From an uncultured Clostridia bacterium (lineage in GTDB: Bacteria > Bacillota > Clostridia > Lachnospirales > Anaerotignaceae), in NCBI GenBank assembly GCA_937888765.1, contig CALASU010000288.1, positions 1 to 6,012 of the forward strand: a stretch of DNA of 6,012 bases. The letters are read 5' to 3'. A program made the position numbers and the translations under genes. Positions 1 to 6,012 of this stretch are shown one piece after another. Under the pieces are notes generated by a model, which was not told where the DNA came from, did no database searches, and saw only the letters and a program-made list of their open reading frames with translations. Every line of letters begins with the position of its first letter. Positions within the stretch are counted from its first letter, which is position 1.

Positions 1-2
1 TA

Positions 3-331
3 TTAATCTTCAAAATACACCGCAATCTCTTGCGATGCTCCATCAAAGTAGAGAACCTTGCACGGTTTTCCGTCTATTTGACCATAAGCAACACTGCGAA
101 CACCATCGCCTGTTGGTTTTTCATCCCAATCGCCTATTTCGTTCAGTAACTTTCTTTTAAGGGGCTTTACATGCTCACATTCTGCATCACTATCATCGCC
201 AAATGTTACAATTATACCTGAATAATGAAAACTTGTAAGGAATCCTGTTTCTTTATCAAAAAAATATCTGTGTTTCCAATCATCATAACCATATTTTTCA
301 AAATCAAGTCTATTGTTTTCGGGGTCAAAAT
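3..331 (-). CDS. C-terminal fragment of an unrecognised acidic protein (no start codon)
   Basis: I do not recognise this protein. On the minus strand a frame stays open for about 108 codons and ends with TAA at 3-5. It reads like a real protein: it begins FDPENNRLDFEKYGYDDW, has a central stretch with VTFGDDSDAECEHVKPLKRK, and ends KVLYFDGASQEIAVYFED. It is rich in Asp, Glu and aromatic residues, with no membrane segment or signal peptide in the visible part, so it is probably a soluble cytoplasmic protein with much beta strand. Codons end mostly in A or T, and GC is about 37%, unlike the roughly 50% of the neighbouring topA. No ATG, GTG or TTG in this frame gives a sensible start: reading upstream the frame runs straight into topA in the wrong phase. 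It is therefore the 3' part of a gene whose 5' part is absent. It may come from accessory or mobile DNA or from another organism's contig. Function unknown. Confidence 0.6.
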
Positions 332-1234
332 CGTTTTCTGTGTTGCCATATTCAGATGCTTGCTGGCTTCCTGCTGCATGGTACTTGTTGTAAAGGGTGC
401 AACAGGCTTTTTCTGCCTTGTGCCTGTTTTCACTTCCTTTACGATAAAAGGCTGCCCTTCCAGTCCTGCCAGAACCGCATTTGTTTCCGTTTCGTTGGCA
501 AGTTCCATTTTTGTATCTTCCCTGCCATAGAATTTCGCTTCAAACTTTTTGCCCGCTTCATCTGTCAGTATTGCTCCCAGTGTCCAGTATTCCTGTGGAA
601 TAAAGTCGCGGATTTCTTCCTCTCTGTCACAGATCAGACGCAGAGCAACGGACTGCACACGGCCGCCGCTCAGACCTTTTTTTACTTTCTTCCAGAGCAG
701 ATCGCTGATAGTATAGCCAACCACTCTGTCCAGAGCACGGCGTGCCTGCTGTGCATCTACCAGATCCATGTCGATTTCTCTTGCTTCTGTAATAGAACGC
801 TTTACCGCTGTTTTTGTGATTTCGTTGAATGTGATACGGCTGATATCCTTATCTTCGCCCAGATTCAGCGCGTGCATCAGATGCCAGCTGATGGCTTCCC
901 CCTCACGGTCCGGGTCAGTTGCGAGATACACTTTATCAGCCGCTTTTGCATCTCTTCTGAGCTTGCTGAGCAATTCCCCTTTCCCGCGGATGGTAATATA
1001 TTTGGGCTCGAAGTCGTTTTCCACATCAATCCCCATCTGGCTTTTGGGCAGATCACGGATATGTCCCATGGATGCTTCAATTTTATAGTTACTGCCTAAA
1101 AATTTGCCGATGGTCGCCGCCTTTGCGGGGGATTCCACGATCACAAGATATTTCTTGCCGCTTTTCTTGGCAGTTGTTTTTTTTGCTGTCGTCTTCTTCT
1201 TTGTTTCTTTCTTCTCTGCTGTGGCTTTTGCCAT
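212..1234 (-). CDS. topA: DNA topoisomerase I, N-terminal 301 residues only (truncated, chimeric 3' end)
   Basis: Type IA topoisomerase that relaxes negatively supercoiled DNA through a transient 5'-phosphotyrosine link. The start is the ATG at 1234, which has an AGAGGTG ribosome site just upstream; a GTG seven codons earlier lies inside the end of dprA and lacks one. Residues 1-28 are a Lys/Thr/Ala-rich basic tail. The Toprim domain follows, with VESPAK at 33-38 and the metal-binding LATDPDREGEA around 104-114. RRALDRVVGY (165-174), LSGGRVQSVALR (188-199) and PFTTSTMQQEASKHLNMATQKT (280-301) are family landmarks. After Thr301 the match stops: the family continues with an AQQLYEG-type helix and the YMRTDS catalytic tyrosine, but here 39 unrelated residues run to a stop at 212. 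The product lacks the catalytic Tyr and the whole C-terminal half, of a usual 700 or so residues, so it should be inactive. Either the gene is broken by rearrangement or the sequence is a chimeric join. The topA identity itself is secure. Confidence 0.9.
   Translation of the reverse strand: MAKATAEKKETKKKTTAKKTTAKKSGKKYLVIVESPAKAATIGKFLGSNYKIEASMGHIRDLPKSQMGIDVENDFEPKYITIRGKGELLSKLRRDAKAADKVYLATDPDREGEAISWHLMHALNLGEDKDISRITFNEITKTAVKRSITEAREIDMDLVDAQQARRALDRVVGYTISDLLWKKVKKGLSGGRVQSVALRLICDREEEIRDFIPQEYWTLGAILTDEAGKKFEAKFYGREDTKMELANETETNAVLAGLEGQPFIVKEVKTGTRQKKPVAPFTTSTMQQEASKHLNMATQKTILTPKTIDLILKNMVMMIGNTDIFLIKKQDSLQVFIIQV
326..343. other. Junction between topA and the foreign gene fragment
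   Basis: On the minus strand the bases ACACAGAAAACGAT (343-330) read T-Q-K-T plus the first two bases of an expected Met codon in the topA frame. One base out of register they also read sensibly in the foreign frame (N-T-E-N-D, followed by F-D-P-E-N). From 329 downward only the foreign frame looks like protein. The shared stretch may therefore be a microhomology of up to about 14 bases at which the two sequences were joined. I see no terminal inverted repeat, target duplication, tRNA end or intron boundary here, although the other end of any insertion would lie outside the window. Confidence 0.6.
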
Positions 1235-1239
1235 GTCTT

Positions 1240-1246
1240 CACCTCT
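1240..1246 (-). promoter_or_regulatory. Ribosome binding site that sets the topA start
   Basis: AGAGGTG on the minus strand sits 5 nt before the topA ATG at 1234 and directly after the dprA stop codon (1248-1250). It selects the ATG over the in-frame GTG at 1255. No promoter or terminator fits in the 13-nt gap, so topA is read with dprA. Confidence 0.75.
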
Positions 1247-1247
1247 A

Positions 1248-2342
1248 TTATTCACTTACTCTGGTATAGCCTGCCTGCGGTACATGTCTGATATACCCCG
1301 ACAGCTCCAAAAGAGATAAGATATATTGTATCTCCTGTATATCCTTATGCAGTGTTCTGCACAAGATTTCCGCCGTAATCGGCTTATCTTTCGCAATCAG
1401 TTCCAGAACTTCCTTTTCTTCGGGAGAGGTCTGTTCAAATTTCTGTATACTGAAAACAACCTTTTCCCGTTCATCATAGAGAATCCCCAGTTCCTCTAAG
1501 ATGTCTTTCCACTCGGTAATGATCGGACAGCCCTGCTTAATCAGTGCATTTGTGCCTTCGCTGAACGGGCTTGTCACATTCCCTGGCACTACAAAAACCT
1601 CTCTGCCGTTTTCCAGCGCAAGGTCTGCCGTAATGAAGGTACCGCTTTTCTTTCCCGCTTCCACCACAACGACCATCTTGCTCAGTCCCGCAATAATGCG
1701 GTTGCGTGCAGGAAAATGATAAGAATTCACTCTCGTTCCGGGCGGATATTCAGAAAGCACACATCCGTTTTCTATGATCCGCTCCATCAGCTGCGCATTT
1801 TCCTTCGGATAACAAATATCCACACCACAGCCAAGAACAGCAATCGTTCTGCCGCCGCCATCCATAATCCCTTTATGCGCCTGACTGTCGATCCCTCTCG
1901 CCATGCCGCTGATAACAATGATATTTGTTTTGCCCAGATCCCTTGCGATTTCATACGCCACGGTTCTGCCATATTCCGAGCAGTTTCTGGCACCGATGAT
2001 TGCAACGGTATCAATCCCCTCCTCGGGCAGTTCTCCTTTTACATAAATCCCCAGAGGCGGGTCATGTATTTCCTTTAATAAAGCAGGATAGCACGGATGC
2101 CAGTAGGAATAAAAGTCAATCTGCTTTTCTTCCAGTTCAACAATCCATTCATCCAGAGTATCCGCATTTCGTTTGAGCAGCTGTTCTTTTAATTTATCCG
2201 AAATCCTCTGCAGTTCCAGAATCTCTTTCGGCTCTGCATTCCAGACCGCTTCCGCACTGCCAAACTGCTCCAGAAGCCGATTTACCTGTCTGAACGTGAT
2301 CCCTTTTGTGCGGGACAGCCACATCAGATAGTATTCCTCCAT
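1248..2342 (-). CDS. dprA: DNA processing protein DprA (Smf family)
   Basis: Cytoplasmic protein that binds incoming single-stranded DNA during natural transformation and loads RecA onto it; the family is also widespread in bacteria not known to be competent. At 364 residues it has the usual length. Residues 1-65 resemble the N-terminal helical HhH/SAM-like part. The Rossmann-like core runs from about 80 to 290 and carries GARN (117-120), SGMARGID (145-152), GCGVD (171-175), FPARNRIIAGLS (210-221), SGTFITAD (233-240), VPGN (252-255) and GTNALIKQG (263-271). Residues 305-364 form a winged-helix-like tail, as in many DprA proteins. The ATG at 2342 is preceded by GAGGAG with a 7-nt gap. The gene lies 13 nt upstream of topA, an order conserved in Bacillota, and is divergent from comM. 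It appears intact, with no missing motif. Confidence 0.95.
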   Translation of the reverse strand: MEEYYLMWLSRTKGITFRQVNRLLEQFGSAEAVWNAEPKEILELQRISDKLKEQLLKRNADTLDEWIVELEEKQIDFYSYWHPCYPALLKEIHDPPLGIYVKGELPEEGIDTVAIIGARNCSEYGRTVAYEIARDLGKTNIIVISGMARGIDSQAHKGIMDGGGRTIAVLGCGVDICYPKENAQLMERIIENGCVLSEYPPGTRVNSYHFPARNRIIAGLSKMVVVVEAGKKSGTFITADLALENGREVFVVPGNVTSPFSEGTNALIKQGCPIITEWKDILEELGILYDEREKVVFSIQKFEQTSPEEKEVLELIAKDKPITAEILCRTLHKDIQEIQYILSLLELSGYIRHVPQAGYTRVSE

Positions 2343-2349
2343 ACGAACA

Positions 2350-2355
2350 CTCCTC
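2350..2355 (-). promoter_or_regulatory. Ribosome binding site of dprA
   Basis: GAGGAG on the minus strand, 7 nt before the dprA ATG at 2342. It is a near-consensus Shine-Dalgarno match and supports that start over the Met at residue 7. Confidence 0.7.
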
Positions 2356-2376
2356 TCTTCCTAAAGTACGCCCTTT

Positions 2377-2405
2377 ACTATAAATCCTTTCCTTCTAAAT
2401 TTCAA
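2377..2405 (-). promoter_or_regulatory. Candidate sigma-A promoter of dprA-topA
   Basis: On the minus strand TTGAAA (2405-2400) is followed after exactly 17 nt by TATAGT (2382-2377). These match the -35 and -10 consensus at four and five of six positions respectively. Transcription would begin near 2370, giving a leader of roughly 28 nt before the dprA ATG that contains its GAGGAG site. This is prediction from sequence only; the spacing and position make it the best candidate in the region. Confidence 0.55.
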
Positions 2406-2416
2406 CACTTATTTTT

Positions 2417-2446
2417 TTGAGAAAATAAAATTTCAGCAATTCTCAA
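2417..2446. repeat. Inverted repeat in the dprA/comM divergent region
   Basis: TTGAGAA (2417-2423) and TTCTCAA (2440-2446) are perfect 7-bp inverted arms separated by 16 nt. They lie just upstream of the dprA -35 box and about 30 bp upstream of the comM -35 box. The lack of a U-tract argues against a terminator. It could be an operator for a dimeric regulator acting on both genes, but in AT-rich DNA a repeat this short may arise by chance. Confidence 0.3.
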
Positions 2447-2476
2447 CTATATTATAGTAGGAAAATTCCTGTTTCA

Positions 2477-2505
2477 TTGCGTTTTTTTGTAAAAATTGTT
2501 ATGAT
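2477..2505 (+). promoter_or_regulatory. Candidate sigma-A promoter of comM
   Basis: TATGAT (2500-2505) is a good -10 box preceded by TG at 2497-2498, giving an extended -10. A weak -35, TTGCGT (2477-2482), lies 17 nt upstream. Transcription would start near 2512, leaving a leader of about 33 nt before the ATG at 2545. The extended -10 can compensate for the poor -35. Predicted from sequence only. Confidence 0.5.
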
Positions 2506-2532
2506 AAAAGAAAATCTGAAATCAAAAGAAAT

Positions 2533-2536
2533 GAGG
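2533..2536 (+). promoter_or_regulatory. Ribosome binding site of comM
   Basis: GAGG lies 8 nt before the ATG at 2545. It is a short but well-spaced Shine-Dalgarno match, weaker than that of dprA, and the following ATG opens the conserved family N-terminus. Confidence 0.55.
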
Positions 2537-2544
2537 CTGAAAAA

Positions 2545-4077
2545 ATGCTTTCCGTGATCAATAGTGCCGCCCTGCTGGGCGTCGAAAGTTATCCTGTCCA
2601 TGTAGAAGTGGATCTGAGCAACGGCTTGCCCGCTTTCGATATCGTGGGTCTGCCCGACTCTGCCGTAAAAGAATCCCGTGAGCGCGTACGCACCGCCATC
2701 CGTAATTCCGGCTTTTCCTTTCCCGTCAAACGCATTACCGTAAATCTCGCCCCTGCCGATACCAAAAAAGAAGGGGCGGCGTTTGACCTGCCCATTGCCA
2801 TGGGTATCCTTTCTGCAAGCGGTGTGTTTCCCGCTTCGATACTGGAAAACAGCATCCTTGTCGGCGAGCTTTCTCTGGATGGCTCTGTCCGTCCTGTCAA
2901 CGGGGTTCTGCCCATGATGCACGATGCCCTGCAAAGAGGAATCAGAAACTGCTTCGTCCCCGCAGAAAATGCAGAAGAAGCGGCTCTTGTGGCAGGCATG
3001 ACGGTGTATCCCGTTCAGACCATTACACAGATTTTACATCATATCACAAAACAGACTGACATTGTACCCTTCGAAAAAACAGAAGACCCCTTTGCCGTAT
3101 CCCATACGGCAGGAGAGGTTCTGGATTTTGCACACGTAAAGGGGCAGGAAAACGCCAAGCGTGCCATGGAACTTGCCGCTGCAGGCGGGCATAATATTCT
3201 GCTGATCGGCCCTCCCGGCTCCGGCAAAACTATGCTTGCTAAGCGTCTGCCGACCATACTGCCCGATCTGAGCTTTGAAGAAAGCATCGAAATTACAAAA
3301 ATCTACAGTGTAGCGGGATTATTACAGGAAAAAAATGCGCTGGTGCGTACCCGCCCGTTCCGCTCTCCCCATCATACCATCTCCCCCTCTGCACTGACAG
3401 GCGGCGGACGTATCCCGAAACCGGGGGAAATTTCTCTGGCGCACAACGGCGTACTCTTTCTGGATGAACTGCCCGAATTTCAGAGAAACGCACTGGAAAT
3501 CATGCGTCAGCCATTGGAAGACGGCAAGGTAACAATCTCCCGTGTAAACGGTACGCTGACCTATCCTTCCGATTTCATGCTTGCGGCGGCAATGAACCCC
3601 TGCCCCTGCGGGTATCTGGGCAATCAGAAAAAATGCCGCTGTTCCACAAATGAAATTATGCGATACCACAGAAAGATCAGCGGCCCCCTGCTTGACCGTA
3701 TTGACCTGATGGTAGAAATGCCCGCCGTTTCCTATGAGGATCTGGAAAATACCACCCCTGCGGAATCCTCTGCTTCTATTAAGGAGCGTGTGGTACAGGC
3801 GCATAAGATACAACTGGAACGCTTCCGAAATGAAGGCATTTTCTTCAATGCACAGATGAATGCCGCACAGATTGAAAAATATTGTCCTTTACAGCCAAAG
3901 GAACAAGACATCCTGCGTTCTGCTTTCCAGCGAATGGAAATGAGTGCCAGAGCATATCATAAAGTCCTCAAGCTTGCCCGCACCGCCGCCGATCTGGAGG
4001 GTGTGGAACAGATCACGCTGAAGCATCTTCTGGAAGTACTGCAATATCGTTCTCTGGACAGAAAATATATGCTTTGA
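2545..4077 (+). CDS. comM: ComM/YifB-family AAA+ ATPase (Mg-chelatase-like)
   Basis: Hexameric AAA+ helicase; in Gram-negative transformers ComM drives branch migration as incoming DNA is integrated by RecA. The role in Clostridia is inferred from homology. At 510 residues it has the full family length. Residues 1-160 form the Lon-protease-like N-terminal domain, opening MLSVINSAALLGVESYPVHV and including GLPAFDIVGLPDSAVKESRERV (27-48). The ATPase core (about 190-395) has Walker A GPPGSGKT (222-229), Walker B GVLFLDELPEF (302-312), sensor Asn351 and an arginine-finger-like LLDRIDL (382-388). A four-cysteine patch, Cys353, Cys355, Cys364 and Cys366, follows the sensor and could bind zinc; it is typical of this family. 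Residues 400-505 are the Mg-chelatase C-terminal helical domain. The gene is divergent from dprA, with which it shares a control region, and ends before a strong terminator. In many Clostridia it lies co-directionally upstream of dprA, so the divergent layout is a small difference. It is not a true magnesium chelatase. Confidence 0.93.
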   Translation: MLSVINSAALLGVESYPVHVEVDLSNGLPAFDIVGLPDSAVKESRERVRTAIRNSGFSFPVKRITVNLAPADTKKEGAAFDLPIAMGILSASGVFPASILENSILVGELSLDGSVRPVNGVLPMMHDALQRGIRNCFVPAENAEEAALVAGMTVYPVQTITQILHHITKQTDIVPFEKTEDPFAVSHTAGEVLDFAHVKGQENAKRAMELAAAGGHNILLIGPPGSGKTMLAKRLPTILPDLSFEESIEITKIYSVAGLLQEKNALVRTRPFRSPHHTISPSALTGGGRIPKPGEISLAHNGVLFLDELPEFQRNALEIMRQPLEDGKVTISRVNGTLTYPSDFMLAAAMNPCPCGYLGNQKKCRCSTNEIMRYHRKISGPLLDRIDLMVEMPAVSYEDLENTTPAESSASIKERVVQAHKIQLERFRNEGIFFNAQMNAAQIEKYCPLQPKEQDILRSAFQRMEMSARAYHKVLKLARTAADLEGVEQITLKHLLEVLQYRSLDRKYML

Positions 4078-4098
4078 TACCTTTCCTAATATTGCTGC

Positions 4099-4141
4099 AA
4101 AAAAGATGTTGACATAATTTAATTATGGTCAACATCTTTTT
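4099..4141. terminator. Bidirectional intrinsic terminator between comM and sbcC
   Basis: GATGTTGAC (4105-4113) pairs with GTCAACATC (4128-4136). The stem extends inward through ATAAT (4114-4118) with ATTAT (4122-4126), a 3-nt loop and one bulged G at 4127. Outward, A-tract 4100-4104 pairs with T-tract 4137-4141. Because an A-run lies on one side and a T-run on the other, the hairpin has a U-tract whichever strand is read. It lies 21 nt after the comM stop and within 4 nt of the sbcC stop (4145-4147), so it can serve both convergent genes. Confidence 0.88.
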
Positions 4142-4144
4142 ATT

Positions 4145-6012
4145 TTATACTCTCATGGTAATTGTACTGCCTACATTCCCCTTCTGTACCAGAATTTTTT
4201 TATCCAACGCTTCTTTCAGTTCAGAAACATGGGAAATAATTCCGATCAGACGATTGCCGCAGGAAAGTTTCTGTAATACCTCTACGGCCTGTTCACGGGA
4301 AGTATCATCCAGAGAGCCAAAGCCCTCATCAATAAACATCGTATCGATCTGTACCCCGCCTGCGTGTGCCTGAATCACGTCAGACAGCCCCAAAGCCAGA
4401 CACAGAGAGGCTTTGAAGGCTTCCCCGCCGGAAAGGGAACGAATCGAACGTGTCTTTCCTGTATAGTAGTCCAGAACTTCCAGATCCAGACCTGCCTGAC
4501 TTCTTTTGTTCGTCGCTTTCTGTGCGTGCAGTAATTCATATCTGCTGTCTGTCATTTCCCGCAGCCGCAGATTTGCCGCATACAGAATTCTGCGGAAATA
4601 GAAACCCTGTACAAATGGTTCAAAGGAAATTTTCTCCTGACCTGCAAGGTTGCCGTTTGCCGCCTGAGAAAGTTCTCTGATCGGTATATAAACCTGTTCT
4701 GCTTTTTTGTAGCGCTGCTGCTCCGCTCTGGCATCGGTCAGCAGTTTATGCAGTATCGTTTCTTTTTTCTGTGCTTCTCTGATACCCGCTTCTTTTTCCG
4801 CTTTCTCTGTGAGAAGCAAGCGGCGTTTTTCTTCCAGTGCAGTCATATCAACAAGTTTCTTTCCTGCACATTCTGCCTGCAGGGTATCTGCTTTTTCCTG
4901 TAGCACTGCCAGATTTTGAAAATATCTGCGGTTTGCCTCTTCTGCCTGTTCCAGTGCTTCCCGTTTCAGTAAAAGAGAAGTATATTCTGCTGTATCTGCA
5001 AACGCATTTTTCGCAAGAGCGGAAGTATACTCCTGCTTTGCTTCCAAAACTGCTGTTTCTGCCCCTGCAATCTGCTCTTTTGCCTGTACCAGCAAAGCCT
5101 GTACTGCTTCCAGTTCTTCTCTGCCTTTCTGCCATGCCGCCTGTGTATCGGCTTCCAGTGCTTTTCTTTCCTGCAATTCTCTTTCCATCTGCTGACAGCT
5201 TGCTTTTACCTGTGCCGCTGTCAGATCTTCCAGCTGGTTCTGCAGCAGAGAAAGCTCTGTCTGTTTCTGCTGATATACTGTCTGTTTTTCCGCAAGTTCT
5301 GCTTCCTGCTTTTTCACGGCTTCTTCTGCCGCCGCCTGTTCCTGTATCAGCAGATCTGCTTTTTTCTGCATCAGCTGTAACGCTTTCTGTTTCTGATCCA
5401 ATGCAGCAAGCGTTTCTTCCAGTGCGATTTTTTCTTTTTCTGCTTCTGCCTTTTTCTGCGTAAGTTCTGCGGACTGCACCTGCAGCTGTTCACAGCCTTC
5501 CTGCAAAGCTGTATTCAGGAAACGCAGACGCTCCTGTTCTTTGCCGCTTTCTTCTGCCAGTTTCTGTCTGACCGCGGCTTTTTTATCATAAATGTCTTTT
5601 TTCTCTTTCCATTCCGCTTCTGTGGGTGCGTTGCCGGAAAGTACCGCTTTCTCGGGATGATGCAGAGAACCGCAGACAGGACAAGGGCTGTTTTCTTCCA
5701 GATCTTTTGCCAGAAAACCCGCCTGCTCCCGCAGGAACAGCGTTTCTGCTGTGTCTGCCGCTTCTTTTGCCGCCAGACAGTCCTTTTCTGCCGCAAGATA
5801 TTTGTCCTGCAGTTTCTGTATCTTCTGCTCCTGTGCCGTAATTTCCTTCGCTGTCTGCAGCAGCCCGTTCATCTGCTTGATGCGTTCTGTTTTCTGCTGT
5901 AAAAGCTGTTGTGTCAGTTTTTCTTCTGCTTCCAGCTTTGCATCCTCCAAAGCCTCAAAATCAGACTGTTCTCTTATCGTCAAAGCCATCTGCTGCACAT
6001 ATCCATTGAAGA
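4145..6012 (-). CDS. sbcC: Nuclease SbcCD subunit C, C-terminal part (runs off the right edge)
   Basis: SMC/Rad50-like ATPase subunit of the SbcCD nuclease, which opens DNA hairpins and cleaves blocked ends. The reading frame is open to the window end, so the start and Walker A lie outside; roughly 400 N-terminal residues of the usual 1000 or so are missing. Numbered from the in-frame GTG at 5998, which is internal and not the true start, residues 1-100 are the end of the first coiled-coil arm, rich in Gln, Glu, Lys and Ala. Cys106-Pro-Val-Cys109 is the zinc hook that joins two SbcC molecules. Residues 115-430 are the returning coiled coil. The ATPase half has the signature LSGGEAFKASL (522-532), Walker B MFIDEGFGSLDD (554-565) and the switch His590. 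The stop overlaps the foot of the shared terminator. sbcD would be expected upstream, beyond the right edge. The visible part looks intact. Confidence 0.93.
   Translation of the reverse strand, partial: FNGYVQQMALTIREQSDFEALEDAKLEAEEKLTQQLLQQKTERIKQMNGLLQTAKEITAQEQKIQKLQDKYLAAEKDCLAAKEAADTAETLFLREQAGFLAKDLEENSPCPVCGSLHHPEKAVLSGNAPTEAEWKEKKDIYDKKAAVRQKLAEESGKEQERLRFLNTALQEGCEQLQVQSAELTQKKAEAEKEKIALEETLAALDQKQKALQLMQKKADLLIQEQAAAEEAVKKQEAELAEKQTVYQQKQTELSLLQNQLEDLTAAQVKASCQQMERELQERKALEADTQAAWQKGREELEAVQALLVQAKEQIAGAETAVLEAKQEYTSALAKNAFADTAEYTSLLLKREALEQAEEANRRYFQNLAVLQEKADTLQAECAGKKLVDMTALEEKRRLLLTEKAEKEAGIREAQKKETILHKLLTDARAEQQRYKKAEQVYIPIRELSQAANGNLAGQEKISFEPFVQGFYFRRILYAANLRLREMTDSRYELLHAQKATNKRSQAGLDLEVLDYYTGKTRSIRSLSGGEAFKASLCLALGLSDVIQAHAGGVQIDTMFIDEGFGSLDDTSREQAVEVLQKLSCGNRLIGIISHVSELKEALDKKILVQKGNVGSTITMRV

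Noticed and set aside
257..265. A T TTT TTG slippery heptamer in the topA frame at 263-257 that could cause -1 frameshifting into the foreign frame, fusing TopA to the fragment.
   Set aside because: The frame relation is correct for a -1 shift, but the 22 or so codons between the junction and the heptamer are nonsense in the topA frame and protein-like in the foreign frame. The slip would not restore topA, so the T-run is most simply just the Phe-Phe codons of the foreign gene.
326..343. Intein or group I/II intron interrupting topA.
   Set aside because: An intein would continue in frame and begin with Cys, Ser or Thr followed by splicing motifs. Here the frame hits a stop after 39 codons. 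No GUGYG-type intron start is visible, and DNA right after the junction codes for an unrelated protein's C-terminus.
356..1099. A 247-codon open frame on the plus strand opposite topA.
   Set aside because: It is antisense to a clearly conserved gene, has Cys/Phe-rich composition typical of a shadow frame, and has no ribosome site.
2448..2458. Near-palindrome CTATATTATAG and a TATAAT on the minus strand as an extra promoter or operator.
   Set aside because: No acceptable -35 lies at the right distance on either strand. In DNA this AT-rich such palindromes are common, and better promoter candidates exist for both genes.
2452..2934. A 160-codon minus-strand open frame overlapping the comM start.
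   Set aside because: It is opposite the conserved N-terminal domain of ComM and the composition is that of a shadow frame, with no ribosome site or family resemblance.
4837..5463. A 208-codon Leu/Pro-rich open frame on the plus strand opposite sbcC.
   Set aside because: It is the complement of Gln/Glu/Lys/Ala coiled-coil codons, which produces Leu-Pro-Ser-rich shadows. No start signals support it.
4850..5560. Repetitive-looking CTGC/TTCTG-rich sequence that might be a tandem repeat.
   Set aside because: No constant unit or spacing is present. The pattern follows from the heptad-like coiled coil of SbcC encoded by a few favoured codons on the minus strand.

Overview
The window looks like chromosomal DNA of an anaerobic Bacillota, most likely class Clostridia and perhaps Lachnospiraceae-like. 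This rests on the adjacent dprA-topA pair, strong AGGAGG-type ribosome binding sites, sigma-A-type promoters, the style of the proteins, and a GC content near 50% in the one stretch of topA I counted. The lineage call is inference from gene order and protein style; no rRNA or other marker gene is present.

Layout from left to right: (1) 3-331, minus strand: the C-terminal 108 or so codons of an unrecognised acidic protein in AT-rich DNA (about 37% GC by hand count over 1-345). (2) 332-1234, minus: the first 301 codons of topA (DNA topoisomerase I), which stops matching the family abruptly at the junction with segment 1. The frame then runs 39 nonsense codons to a stop at 212-214. (3) 1248-2342, minus: intact dprA, 13 nt upstream of topA and evidently in one operon with it. 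(4) 2343-2544: a 202-bp divergent control region with a good promoter candidate for each flanking gene and an inverted repeat between them. (5) 2545-4077, plus: intact comM/YifB-family AAA+ ATPase. (6) 4078-4144: a short convergent spacer holding a strong, apparently bidirectional terminator hairpin. (7) 4145-6012, minus: the C-terminal part of sbcC, including the zinc hook and the C-terminal ATPase half, running off the right edge.

All recognised genes handle DNA. DprA loads RecA on incoming single strands, ComM is a branch-migration helicase of transformation, TopA relaxes negative supercoils, and SbcC is the SMC-like subunit of the SbcCD nuclease. DprA and ComM fit together as late steps of natural transformation and share one divergent promoter region. 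The gene contents are otherwise ordinary housekeeping.

The one real anomaly is the break in topA about 17-18 residues before the catalytic tyrosine motif. There two gene fragments, neither complete, are joined out of frame across about 14 bases that read sensibly in both genes. A chimeric assembly or a genuine rearrangement are both possible, and the window alone cannot decide. I see no convincing new biological system here.
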